NCBI GenBank assembly: GCA_032622095.1
Contig: CP136067.1
Coordinates: 124,655,030-124,719,029 of the forward strand
Length of the DNA: 64,000 nucleotides
Source: Siphonodentalium dalli
Lineage: Eukaryota; Mollusca; Scaphopoda; Gadilida; Siphonodentaliidae
Reading direction: 5' to 3'
Positions 35,397-46,315 of this stretch are shown here, in pieces. Position numbers and translations under genes: made by a program. Positions within the stretch are counted from its first letter, which is position 1; each line of letters begins with the position of its first letter. The notes under the pieces are model-generated. The model made no database searches and was not told the origin of the DNA. It worked only from the letters and a program-made list of their open reading frames with translations.

Positions 35397-38300
35397 TCAT
35401 TGGTTACGAGCGGACAAAAACACCCATGTATACCACAAACGGCGCGTTGCCCTTAAAAAGAAACGAGCCATAGTGGAATCCGCATCACGGCAATCTTCCG
35501 GCACGTACCCTAGAAATATGCGTATAATGTCTTCGAGTGGCATATTGTCAATATGAGTGAACATTGAACACGAAAATTTATCCAAAAAATCATACCAAAT
35601 GGTATTTCTGATATGAATCAGAGCATAACACTCAAACAGAATATGCACAAGCTTATCGACGAAACCCCGTCCGCAGGCACCGCACGTGGAAGGTGTTGAG
35701 ATAGCTTCAGAACAAATGAGCTGAGCCGCTGTATGGAAATTATTCTTTTCTGAGGGGAACTTCTTACACATTACCCACAGGTATGACATATCAAGATTGG
35801 TATGCACCAATTTAAATTTCTGAAAAGAATTATCGTTCTCAATCCTGTATAACCACTCACGCTCCCAGTGCAGTGCCGTCAAGTTGACAAGGGTTTTCCA
35901 TGTGCACTTATCAGGAAATAATGAAGATGATATGTAATCGTGTACATAAGTAATTAAGTCGTGTTCTTGTAAGGCCTTGAACAGATCTTTGAAGTAAAGA
36001 TTCTTGTTCGAATCGGAAATGGACGAACAGTAGAATTGGAGTAACCGTAGAATAAATATTGACAGCTTTGGAAGTATTTAAATTGCACAGGGAATAGAAA
36101 AATGACATTTTTCTTCGGTATATGTACCATTCAAGCGGATAGGCTCACAAGAGACCAAGTGCCATGTCAGTTCTGGTTCGCATATGCAAGCCTTGTATGT
36201 GTTTCAAGCACAAGCGATGAGACCTTTCGAGGCGGTCGCTATCAGTTTTAGTTAAAGAATGTAGAAGCTCTGAGCCATATAAGCCACATGGAAGTACAAC
36301 AGATTGATAAAATTTGAAGCTGCTGGCGGGTGTTATACCACCGATATGTAAGCCAGCATTGGATAACATAAAATACGATCCACGCAGTTTAGAGCATTTG
36401 TTTTCAACAAATTTTGAAACAAAGTTAATCTTTTCTAAGGGAATTCCAAGATGAGTGACACTTTCCGTATCTGTTATGCGGTGACTGTCCAACAACCAGA
36501 ACCGTTGGGAGCGAGCCGAAACAACCGTGGACTCGTTAAATACAATAATAACTGTTTTCTGTGGGTTATATCGATATCTCCACGTGCGTCAGTAGTTTAC
36601 ACATGTATCAATAAGCGATTGTAAACCACTCTTGGACAGTGACAAAAGAGCCATGTCGTCCGCGTGTGTTGGGCTTGCACAATTAACGCCCTGTAAACAT
36701 AGGCCACAATTTGAAAGTTCTAGATTGGCCAACAAATCGTCAATATATATGGTATAAAACAAAGGGGACAATGTACTTCCCTGGCGCGTTCCTTGCAACA
36801 TCGGAAGCCAACGAGAGGTGTGACCCATGTATTTTAAGCAACATTGGATATCAGACAGAAGATGCGAAATAATTCTCCAGAGCTTGCCTTGAAATTTCCT
36901 ATGATACAGTTTATGTAATATCCCCTCGACCCAGACGGTGTCGAAAGCTTTCCACACGTCTAAGAAGCAAGAAAATAATCTGCTCTGCCTCTCAGACGTG
37001 TAGGATATGCATTCCGTTACAAGGAAAGATGACATCATGCAGCTGACCCCTCGTTGGAATCCGTTTTGCAAGGGATGCAAGTTCAGTAAGGAGGGTGTAT
37101 AAGTTTCGAGTCTTTGTAAGATAAGTCTCTCAAATAGCTTGTATAAACATGGTAGAAGGGTAATTGCCCGATAGCTATCGAATGAGTCCTTGGGCTTCGG
37201 GTGCCCTTTATAAAGTGAAAAAAACCCACCTTTTTTATCAGATAAAGGAACACATTCTTGACTTATAACTTGATTAAACAGGTAAGAAATTGCTTCCGCT
37301 AACATATTACCACCAAAAATAATGTGTTCATAATTAATTCCATCAAAGCCGGCCGCTTTGTTTGGCTTTAAGCATTTGTAAAGAGAAATCACCCCAGTAG
37401 GTGTTGTCGGAAACATTACAAGACTATCGACGGGACTGGATGTATTTTGAGAACGTTCCTGGTCGACAAAACTATTGACAGTCTCAAAGTGCTTCTGGTC
37501 AAATTGGGGATCAACTAGACGTGTTGAGAAAATTTGCTCATACTAAGAGGCCCAACCCTCGATGATTTCAGATTTATCTCTAAGAATCTGGCCATTGTGT
37601 GTGAAAAAAGAAGATGCAAGAGTTCCACGGTCTCTTCTTTTGGCATTAAAAAGTTTAAAGACCGTTGCTTGGTCACTTTCGGCACACTTGTCGATTTCTT
37701 CGTTAAAGCTATCCAGATATTGCATCGAAGCCCTGCGATAAGCGCGTCTAAACGAACACTTGGCTGCTTTGTAAGCATCATATCAAAATCCATTCCGGGG
37801 CCTACATGCCGCGATCCAGCCTGATCTCTTCGTGTGCATTTGATTATGTAAGTAGCTTAGTTCTTTGCTCCAGAAAGGTTTCAAGAATGACTTGTATTTC
37901 TTTTTCGGTACGTTTTTCTCAGCGCTATTCCTGATAGCAGAGCATATAGAGTCGTAATAATTGTTGAGATCATTCCGATTAATTACTGATTGTGCAGGCA
38001 AATGTGAATTGAGATCACGCTGGTAAGACACAATTAGGCTGTCATTAGACTTAAATCTTGACCAGTTAAAATTCTGCACTTGAAAACTATGCACAGTAGA
38101 ATTAGTGGGGATGGATTTCAAGGCAAGATTCATATGAACTATGAGTGGTCTGTGATTTGAAACATTTCGGCTGTCGTCATCTAAAACACTGCAACTCGAA
38201 ATAATAGCGTCATCGGAACAGCTGATCAGTATATATCCTAACCGAGCCGGCGTACCCCATAGCTGGGGCGTATGTAACGTCCATATTATAGCAACCGTCA

Positions 38301-38983
38301 TTCACGGACTTGAGCATAAGAAGCTCCATCAGCTTCTTTAGCTCACTTCCACGTTCATCCAGCCGCCGTGTACAAGCGTTAAAGTCACCAATGAAGAACA
38401 CTTTACCTTGAGACGAGAATGTGAACCAAAGATCGTGTAGTTTCTTCAGATATTCAAGAAAAAGTTCTAGTGTATAATTAGATGACGGTAGATATACTTG
38501 TATAGTACTCCCCCATATTAATTTGTATACCGATTAACCGGTCATCATCGATCGTAACTGCGATACTCTTCCTCCGAACCTCTCTCTATTCCAAAGGAGT
38601 GCAACACCACCAGGCGTGTGTCCCCTCTGCATATGAAGCCGCTGGGAGGAGTCGCTTATGGCACAAAAGTCGTATCGACTGTTTAGTGACTGAAAAAACA
38701 ATAAGTCTTTTTTTGCTAACCAATGCTCTGAAATTCCGCAAATGTCGATGTTTTCTTCGTCTAGCAGTTTACACAAATAGTAGGCAGACGATAGAATGCC
38801 AGTCGCGTTCCACGTGGCTAGACTAAACATGACGACAGAAAAGATTAAATCTTGGGAAAGTGTCCTTGTAACACCAGTACACGAGGCTACATGTACATGT
38901 TGACACGGTTGATCGTATACAACATAACTCAGTAAAAATACAAGAGATACAATCTGAAACAAAGAACAAGGTTTGAGGTGCAT
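35397..38983 (-). pseudogene. LINE ORF2: endonuclease plus reverse transcriptase, multiply disrupted
   Basis: The N-terminal part reads SLATWNATGILSSAYYL and DICGISEHWL (about 38840-38720), the start of an exonuclease-endonuclease-phosphatase fold. Next come FFIGDFNACTRR (about 38400) and NVSNHRPLIV (about 38160), where the usual catalytic Asp of SDHRP is Asn. The reverse transcriptase follows (37416-36589): NKAAGFDGI, SYRAITLLPCLYKLFE, FLDVWKAFDTVW (motif A Asp kept), TRQGSTLSPLFYTIYIDDLL and THADDMALLS, where the usual F/Y of the (F/Y)ADD site is His. The C-terminus has CGACGRGF..KLVHILFEC, a Cys/His zinc-like motif. Lesions: TGA at 37783, 36589 and 36145; TAG at 37543; frameshifts near 38565, 38515, 38245 and 36030. 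The product would have nicked DNA and copied the element's RNA; it is dead here. Confidence 0.85.
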
Positions 38984-39044
38984 CGTCAGGAGTTATTTGT
39001 GAGTTAAACTTTTCTGAAAGAAATACATGCACTTGAACACAACA

Positions 39045-39920
39045 CTAGTGATCAATATTCTGATTCGATCTGACGTTTCGGTTCTTGTAAACGTTGTGTG
39101 GTACCCAAGGTATGGCGGAAACATCAGACGGCCAGAACAAATCGGCTAGAACGTCATCTATACTCTCGCAGTCAATGTTGATCCTGGCTGATACATAGCC
39201 GTTCGGTTGGCGGGGTTTAAAAATACGAATAACAGTGAAATTGATGCCATTGTCTTCCAGGTAACATCTAACTGTTCCCGTTGTAACTCAGTCCTCTAGA
39301 TTGGAGAGAAACACGCGACAGGTTTTCAGAGGTTCCTGGTTTCGCTGTTTGAAGAACGTTGCACTTCTGTCTGTGCGATGATTGGGTTCATAGCCAACAT
39401 GTTGGTCATGCGGAATGTCGCGACGACTGTCATTGGAATCTAAGGTGCGATCCACGGAATGAGGTCAATGATTCCTTGTATTTCTGGGTACCTTGACTGG
39501 TGTACTCTTTGTCGAGGAAACATCTTTGGTAGGGCGATCAGAGTACCCAGCAATATCAACAACTGTTAGTTTGGAGAATCCGAGATCGGATTTTTGAACT
39601 TGAGTTGTCGAAATAACACTAATGGTAGATAGGGATGGCCTAGAAAACTTAGCCGAAGTCGAGGAAGACGAATGAGGTGTGTAAGATGTTCTATCCAGAG
39701 GTGTGTCACAAAGCTTCAGGATTCCCTTCGATATATCAGTTTGACATTTGTTAATGAGAAGGACGGAATCAGAGAGCGATTTTGTAAAGGTATCAAGCTT
39801 TCCAATAGTTTCGGTCGAAAATGATTTCATGGTAGATTTTGCAAAGTTCATGAAATCTTTTGTCATGTCCATTGTACATTTTTCGTCAGAAGGAAGTTTT
39901 TTCTTGAGTGCGTCATTCAT
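39045..39920 (-). pseudogene. LINE ORF1 protein, two in-frame stops
   Basis: The frame starts at ATG 39920 (MNDALKKKLPSDEK) and can be followed for 291 codons to TAG at 39045-39047, broken by TGA at 39465-39467 and at 39288-39290. The N-terminal half is Ser/Thr-rich with amphipathic stretches and may form a coiled coil (about residues 15-65). The C-terminal part has CRVFLSNLED, then YLEDNGINFTVIRIFKPRQP and a DLFWPSDVSAIPW motif. The FWP..V signature occurs in ORF1 proteins of several invertebrate LINEs. ORF1 proteins of this class bind the element's RNA to form the transposition particle. Both stops are TGA, consistent with decay of CGA arginine codons. Confidence 0.75.
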
Positions 39921-40082
39921 TGTTTACACCAAAATGGTCACCAACAATCACATATATCAGGCGAGGTGAACATTGAACACTGAACATATTTATCCAATGA
40001 CAATGCCTCTACGCTGCTAGAGGCAAGTAAATAATCACACGGGGGAGGGGGTCAAACAATTGTTATTTGTGTGAGTGGGGCT

Positions 40083-41153
40083 GAAATGGTCACTGTAACC
40101 CCCTTTCGTTCAGTTGGGTACCCAGCTTATTAGTGTCGGCGCACACGATCCCGGTTGTCCCCGGTTTACCTGGCTGCCGGGTAAATCGGGGACAACCGGG
40201 ATCGTGTGTGCCGACACTTTCGGCCGGTTTTTGTCGGATCCGATTTAACCGGACCGATCAAACTGAGTTTGATTTCCTCCGGAAAAACCGGCCCGTGACG
40301 ATGGCAACGCGCGTGTTTTGCTTGTCACATGACCAAAACATCATTCAAAATGTCGGAATAGTTACCCGCTATTCGAAAATTATGTCAAGATTTCTGATCA
40401 ATCGACAAGGAACAACTGCTGGTAGAAAATAGGTGGCCGTATATAGTACCAAGAGGGTGGTAGCTGTGGAAAGGTAGTTTACGCCAATTTACGGCTATTG
40501 GCAGTATTCATTGTATTGCCCGTGACCTCAATATATTATTATTAATATTATATATTCAGTCAGTTTATTATTAATAAATATTAGTCTTTAGAAATACATA
40601 TTAATATAAATCACCACGACTAGCTATAGACTAGTAAATGTCTAGATATGCTGACCACACCAGTTGGCTATTTACTATACAGTGACCATAGGCATAGCAT
40701 GCATATGACCGGAGTGAAAATCGGACTCGTGTGCGCTGAACCCCCGATTTTATCGGGCACGATTTATCCGGCAGCCGGATTTACCGGACACAATCGGGAT
40801 CGTGTGCGCCGACACTTAGATGTTCAGTTGGGTACCCTGCTTTTATAAAATTTACAACTGGGTACCCAGCTTTATGAAAGCAGTATGCAGGACATATTTC
40901 CGATGCCTACAATTCTTCTGCGCTATTATTGTCAAGCATCGTGACAAATATATATCATATATATATAAATAAGTATTCACAAATTTAATAGGTTCATTTC
41001 GAAAACAACTGACGGCAATCACTAATTAAATCATGTGTCAGATTGCATAAAGCTGGGTACCCTAATGTTAATTTTCTAAAAGCTGGCTACCCAACTGAAA
41101 ATTAAAAAAAGCTGGGTACCCAACTGAACGGAAGGGGTGACAGTGACCATTTC
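40083..41153. mobile_element. 1.07-kb inverted-repeat element (outer host of a nested insertion)
   Basis: The left end reads GAAATGGTCACTGTAACCCC followed by CAGTTGGGTACCCAGCTT. The right end mirrors it: AAGCTGGGTACCCAACTGAA ... GACAGTGACCATTTC. Three additional GGGTACCC / GGTACCC units lie subterminally (about 40830, 40860 and 41050). The element carries no gene and is interrupted by 40133-40815. Confidence 0.75.
40133..40815. mobile_element. 683-bp TTA-flanked element nested in the previous one
   Basis: The ends read GTGTCGGCGCACACGATCCC and, mirrored, GGGATCGTGTGCGCCGACAC. TTA flanks both sides (40130-40132 and 40816-40818). The first 85 bases form their own hairpin (GTTGTCCCCGGTTTACC against GGTAAATCGGGGACAAC). 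The right end also carries a degenerate partial hairpin (40728-40815). TWA-type 3-bp duplications are characteristic of PIF/Harbinger elements, an inference here. Confidence 0.75.
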
Positions 41154-41682
41154 TGCGTGAATGGATGGTCAAGAGGCCACAAACAGTATTTTTTCCGCAA
41201 TAAAGTTTTCCCTGTATATTTCTTTTTACTCTTTTTGTCATTAAAACTCAGCAATATTGTCAAGTAACATCTATAATGCTGGCAGACAGGGGGTACTTAG
41301 TATGGTGTTGTATAAATTGCTGTCACCCCATGTTACTCCATAACATGCATGGAGAAAATTGCATAAGAATTCACAATCATACAAACTCGATCAAACTAAA
41401 CTGATCACATATACATGCACAGTACCCATATGTAATAGAAGACAGGAACAGTTAAGGAAGTTTGTCTTTCTTTGCAGGAGGTTGTAGTTGATTAGTTTAG
41501 CTGGATAAAAAGGGTAGGGGATTCTAATATAATGACTAACTACATATATGATATCTGCATATGCGTTACAGTATACGAGTTACACTTTTTTCCAGCGCTA
41601 TTATCTTGATACATTATCTCAGCACCTATAGTGTAATTATTTCCGTGGCCAGAACCCCCCCCCATTTCCATCAAGTCTTGAT
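41154..41682. other. No gene seen
   Basis: Spacer DNA. Short frames only. Confidence 0.4.
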
Positions 41683-42124
41683 ACATAGTGTGTCTGACAT
41701 TTGCAGAATGAGGTCCCGGAGGGTAAATATAGTGATGCTATACCACGCACAGCGGGGTATACACATAACCAAATTCACCTTCTGGGGACCTCATTCTGCT
41801 TAAGCTTCATATTCTGAGAAATATCTATAACTCAAATTAACATTGTTTTAAGTTACTTTTTTCCTTCTGTTCAGTTTCTATATCCCCTAATTTGCAGAAG
41901 ATACAATTCATAATCGGGGTGACTAATGGGTGAACATCGCCAACTTCAACTGGGGAACTTCAGTCTGATCCTAGGTATACCCCATGCATACAGTTGAGAC
42001 ATAAGCAGAATAAGGTTCTCAGAGACAGAGGGTAAATTTTGAGATACTATCCCGCTGTGTGTGTGGATAACAGCCAAATTCACCCTCTGTGGGCCTCATT
42101 CTCCAAATGTCAGACACACTATTC
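41683..42124. mobile_element. Element whose terminal repeats contain hairpins, copy B, with 11-bp direct repeats
   Basis: The arms begin ATAGTGTGTCTGACATTTG and mirror as CAAATGTCAGACACACTAT. Each arm leads into a hairpin of about 100 bp built on GAATGAGGTCCC and GGACCTCATTC (41706-41797 and 42007-42100). CAAGTCTTGAT flanks the element on both sides (41672-41682 and 42125-42135). The central sequence matches copy A (19652-20066), including TATATCCCCTAATTTGCAGAAGAT. Confidence 0.8.
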
Positions 42125-42135
42125 CAAGTCTTGAT

Positions 42136-43150
42136 TTCCATGGCTGGTCAGCCCGGGAAACTTAAGGAATTTATACTCAATTAAATATCGGTGTATTTAG
42201 GTATTTGGTCAGTTGGAATGTCTGATTGCACAAAGTCAATTGCTCATCTGCAGTGACTGCCCAGTTCGACATCAGCATACCGGCATAATTAGTTTGAATA
42301 CCTATGGTCATCTGAGACTATAATGTGCTTCACATGCAGAGGCACTCCAATATTTTAGGCAAAACATTTGAACTTGATATTTGGGAACGAGAGGTGGGGT
42401 AAATATTTCGCGTGTGAACCAGTCTATTTGAAAAGCCGACGAAACTCCTTTTATCGGATGTACGTCTCCAGGTGTCACTATTAAAATTAGTGTCTGTGTT
42501 GAATGGATTCTCTCCATTTCATTGGAGAGTGACACAGACTATGCACGATTTCATTGGTCTATGGCATAACAGATCACAGATCAGAGGTCAATGACGTGTT
42601 GATAATTTTCCCACTCATTGTCAAACTCAACTACATGTATTGTGGGAAAACTGCATACAGGCGATATATCCATAATTCAATTTACTCATGGCAATATAGG
42701 AGACATCATCTTTGAGTTTTTATCAGTCAACGATATTCATTTCATGACTGATTATTCTTTCCCATCTAGTTGTATTTATAACTATTCCTAAATATTACAA
42801 TTCTCACAAACATTTACTACCCCAGGAATTCACTCATATTTTGAAACGGTTTATACCGCGTCGTCGTAGAAATGAAATATAATGGACACGTCGAGAGATG
42901 TACATACGATAGGAGTTTCATCAGCTTTTCAAAGAGACTGGGGCCCAAATAGCATGTTTCATTATTGCTATCCAATACAAAAGTAAAAAATGTATTGAAC
43001 CTGCATCAAATAGCGGAGATAGTTATTTCAATAATTGCAACTCTGTTGTATCTTTTCTTCAAGCTCTAAAGGTCACGAACAATCTACGAACATCGCACTA
43101 CCACATTCAGGGTGATCAAGGCATTACATGACGAGAGCTTTGCTGGCGCA
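42136..43150. other. No gene seen
   Basis: AT-rich DNA; one small palindrome (CTCTCCATTTCATTGGAGAG) near 42512. No supported gene. Confidence 0.4.
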
Positions 43151-43156
43151 ACATTA

Positions 43157-43245
43157 AAGACCCTGTGCCAATGCATTCTCTTATATATGCGAGTCAACCA
43201 TAGGTCGCCTCGCATATATAAGAGAATGCATTGGCCTAACAATTT
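43157..43245. mobile_element. Solo hairpin of the CCAATGCATTCTCTTATATA family
   Basis: Arms of about 33 bp, with GCCAATGCATTCTCTTATAT pairing with ATATAAGAGAATGCATTGGC around a short centre (GAGTCAACCATAGGTCGCCTC). The left flank ACCCTGTG and the right flank CTAACAATTTT match the contexts at 20255-20345, so this is half of the element seen at 20216-20670. It is followed by degenerate TTCTTTAACAATTTTTATCA repeats to about 43410. Confidence 0.85.
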
Positions 43246-43729
43246 TCTCATTTTTTATAATTCTTTCTTACATTCTTTAACAATTTGTATCATTTTTCTT
43301 ACTTCTATAACAATTTTTATCATTTTTCTTATATTCTGTGACAATTTTATGATTTAAAAAAAAATTTCTTTCATTCTTTACCAATTTTATCTTTTTTTTT
43401 ATCATTATTTCTTACATTCGTTATAAATGCGTATAATTATAATGGATAGTTTTATATAGCGCTTAGTCACATATATGAGTCTCTTTAACGGTTACATTAT
43501 TATCCCAGTTGTTGAGCAATGGCAAGACTAATGCAGGCGCGTTATTGGAGCGGCGAGACATGCACATGCACGCACATACACGAACTTACCTACACAATAG
43601 GAACATATTTCGCGTCTATATACATGTATTACGAAGCCGTCACGTGATAAGCGACCTTGCTCAACGGTCACAACTTGGCGCGAGATTTGAACAGCGTGCC
43701 ACTCTGCATTCACACATTGCTTAAATCGT

Positions 43730-43835
43730 GACCACGCGACTGTTGCGGGACACTCGATCCCACGTCCATCGGTGGGCGTCGAACTCATGCTGCTGTGTTG
43801 ACTTACACTTGGCTATCTAGACCAAGTCTTTTCGG
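43730..43835 (-). repeat. tRNA-like SINE head (candidate)
   Basis: On the minus strand, TAGATAGCCAAGTGTAAGTC resembles an A-box region. GAGTTCGACGCCC, about 45 bases further on, resembles a B box. The spacing fits a tRNA-derived SINE. No acceptor-stem pairing or CCA is evident, so it is not a functional tRNA gene. Confidence 0.4.
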
Positions 43836-43854
43836 TCCAAACAGCTTGGGATAT

Positions 43855-45017
43855 CGGTTGGGGGGGGGGGTTGGGTTTCTCGACCCCAACTTTGGTAAAA
43901 TTTTCAATAGTTGGAAATTTCATACCTGACACAACAGTAGTTGGAAATTTTACACCAACAATATGTTGAAAGTGTTCTCGTAGTTTTATCTTCCAACGAA
44001 TTATTAGTGGGGAATGTGTTGTTTTTATACCAACAGTGATATATTTTCCTGCTTTTTGTCAAAATCTTGGATTGAAATGGCCATCAGTTGGAAATTTTTC
44101 AACCTTAGAGTGGGGAGTCAGGTCGGAAAGCTCCCCAACACTTGGAGAGCTTGGTGCCAGCTGGATGCTAGGATTATGCGGGTTACAGATTCAGATTTCA
44201 AAATTTTCTCCCACTGATTATGAGGGGGTCCTGATCCCTCCTCGGTGGCCAGTCAAAAACTGCTAATTAACTTTTTTTAAATCGAGGCCTGAATTTACCT
44301 GCAGTCACATCACTAGAGGCTAGGATTTTGCAGATTTCAGGTTCACATTAACAAATTCCCCCCCCCCACTGGGCTGAGGGGTCTTGGTTCCTCCCCAATG
44401 ACAAATTAAAAACCGCTAATCAATTTTGTTTTTAAATCGACGCCTGAATTTGTCTGGAGTTAGATCTCTAAATTCTATGTTTTTTTGTAGTTTTCAGGTT
44501 TAGATTTTCAAAATTTTCTCACATTGCAGCCGATTGTTTTTTGTCCTTGTCCCTCTATCGTTGCAGTTGAAAACTGATAATATTTTTTTTTTATTGACGC
44601 CTGAATTTGCCTTGAGTTTGAGTTAGTCCTCTAGATGCTATTATTTTGCAGTTTTCAGTTCAGATTTCAATTTTGTTCTCCTACTGTGGCCGAGGGTCCT
44701 GTAGATGTGGCCAGTTAAAAACTGCTAATCAATTAAAACAGATCGAGGGCTGAATTTGCCTGGATTTAGACGTCTGGATACAATAATTTTTGCAGTTTTT
44801 AGGTTCCGATTTCAAATGTGTTTTCCCACTGGGCCGCACAATTCCCTCCTCGGCAGTCAGTCAAAGATTATATTCATTAATATAAATTAAAATCAAGGCT
44901 ATGAGATGCCAGTTTGGAAATTTCAAGCCAGGGAGGGGTCGGTGCAAGGTGGGGATGGGATGCAGTTGGAAATTCCAAGGTGGAAACCACAACGAAGACC
45001 CTCTAGCCACGTCACTG
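43855..45017. mobile_element. hAT-like repeat with internal ~155-bp tandem expansion
   Basis: Begins near a G-run followed by TCGACCCCAACTTTGGTAAA and closes with CTCTAGCCACGTCACTG. Between about 44150 and 44880, roughly five diverged copies of a 148-157 bp unit are lined up, each carrying a (G)CCTGAATTT.CCTGGAG-like phrase (near 44287, 44443, 44600 and 44748) followed by a TTTTGCAG..TTCAGGTTCAGATTTCA-like block. No transposase is present. Confidence 0.65.
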
Positions 45018-46310
45018 ACCCCATTAATCTATAACGGATATTACGCCCAGAATCGTGGGCGCGAGTTACATGTATCTTGTTTATATGTCTTCAAATGAGG
45101 TCAAATGGACGCTTTGGGTATACGGACATAGAGTGCAGCCTTTCCGAGGCATGGTGCTATCAAACATTCGTATTGCAGAGGTCCGTTGAATGCTAAGGCA
45201 ACGATATTTAAAGGAGGATTATCTCTTTGTAAACATGTATTGTATAGTTACCGGGGTATAAAATATTAGAATCGAAGACTCCTGTCCGGAAATGCTTCTT
45301 TCGATTTATATCAATTTTATTTCGAATATTTTCTGTTCTAAGAAGGTGTGGTTGTTTAGCTAACGAACAATAGTGGTTACTGTTAACAGAGACCAGAAAT
45401 TTTATTGTGTAATTTTGTCACAAATAAACGTGAATTATACCCATTATCGCTTATAACTATGGAATAAAACAATACAACCAATCAATCTAGGAAATTTGAC
45501 GTTCGGTACGTCGCCATATGAACAGCTTAATGCTCTATATCGCTGTATGGTATCACCCGAATGGTCTGTTCTAATAATAGACAAATAAACTGTCCCAATA
45601 AAATATTGGAAATAATATAAATATTAATTGATAGAAGCCTTTCCGGACAGGGGTCTTCAGTTCATATTTATTATTTTATACCCACGCAACTATTTCAAAT
45701 TTTTCTATCACGGTAAATGATATATCATTTTGAAGATAGATTAATCGCGGACATGTCAATTGACATGTGCAGGAGTTCACGTGAATTCCCTGGCTCCACG
45801 TGTATTTGTACGTTTTTTCAATGAAAGCCCGTTATTGAAGGTTAACGGGACGGGACACGGTCCAAAACAGCATAAACCCAACCGATATCCCAAGCTGGTG
45901 TGGACCGAGAAGACTTGGTTTATAGACGATCGAACTCCGCATATACTTTCCGAGATCAATTCTACCAAATTACGTATATACAATGGATCAAGCGAATTAT
46001 GCCCGTCCCGTAGGCCGGAGCATGGGAATTCCCGCTGATATAATTTACTATAAACTGTCAGATCAATTTATGAAATAATTTGATGGCTTTTAGTCTTAAT
46101 GACATATTGGCAATAATTTGGTGATTATTGTAGATGATACAATCGAAATCTATATGTGTAATATTAATCTTTTGTTAACTTTCCATTTCCTCCTACCACA
46201 CCAGCACATCACGCATGATTTATTTGCAACGATCTGGTGCGATTGTATACTCGTCGTACTTGACTAGATACTGACTCTACGGGGCTACGTCGTTTCACTC
46301 TGCGTGCCAC
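45018..46310. other. No confident gene
   Basis: AT-rich with a GC-richer patch at 45760-46038, where a 92-codon plus frame (FVRFFNESPLLKVNGTGHG onward) is open. I recognise no domain in it, and its minus strand is open over 68 codons as well. Confidence 0.35.
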
Positions 46311-46315
46311 CACAC

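Larger units (their letters stand above)
35395..39920 (-). mobile_element. Nearly full-length two-ORF LINE (non-LTR retrotransposon), CR1/L2-like group
   Basis: Read on the minus strand, this 4.5-kb block holds ORF1 (39920-39045), a short gap, then ORF2 with an apurinic-type endonuclease, reverse transcriptase and a C-terminal Cys/His region, in the order typical of CR1/L2-like LINEs. A near full-length copy is unusual, since most LINE insertions are 5' truncated. It cannot be active: ORF1 carries two in-frame TGA stops, and ORF2 carries three TGA, one TAG and several frameshifts. The exact ends and target duplication could not be fixed. A (ACAT)n-rich tract lies shortly beyond the 3' side, and an unrelated inverted-repeat element starts at 40083 on the 5' side. 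Confidence 0.85.

Noticed and set aside
37534-37824. 96-codon plus-strand frame
   Set aside because: It lies opposite the LINE ORF2 pseudogene, whose minus-strand reading has clear family motifs.
43730-43835. Functional tRNA gene
   Set aside because: A- and B-box-like sites are present, but no acceptor or anticodon stem could be drawn. SINE head is more likely.
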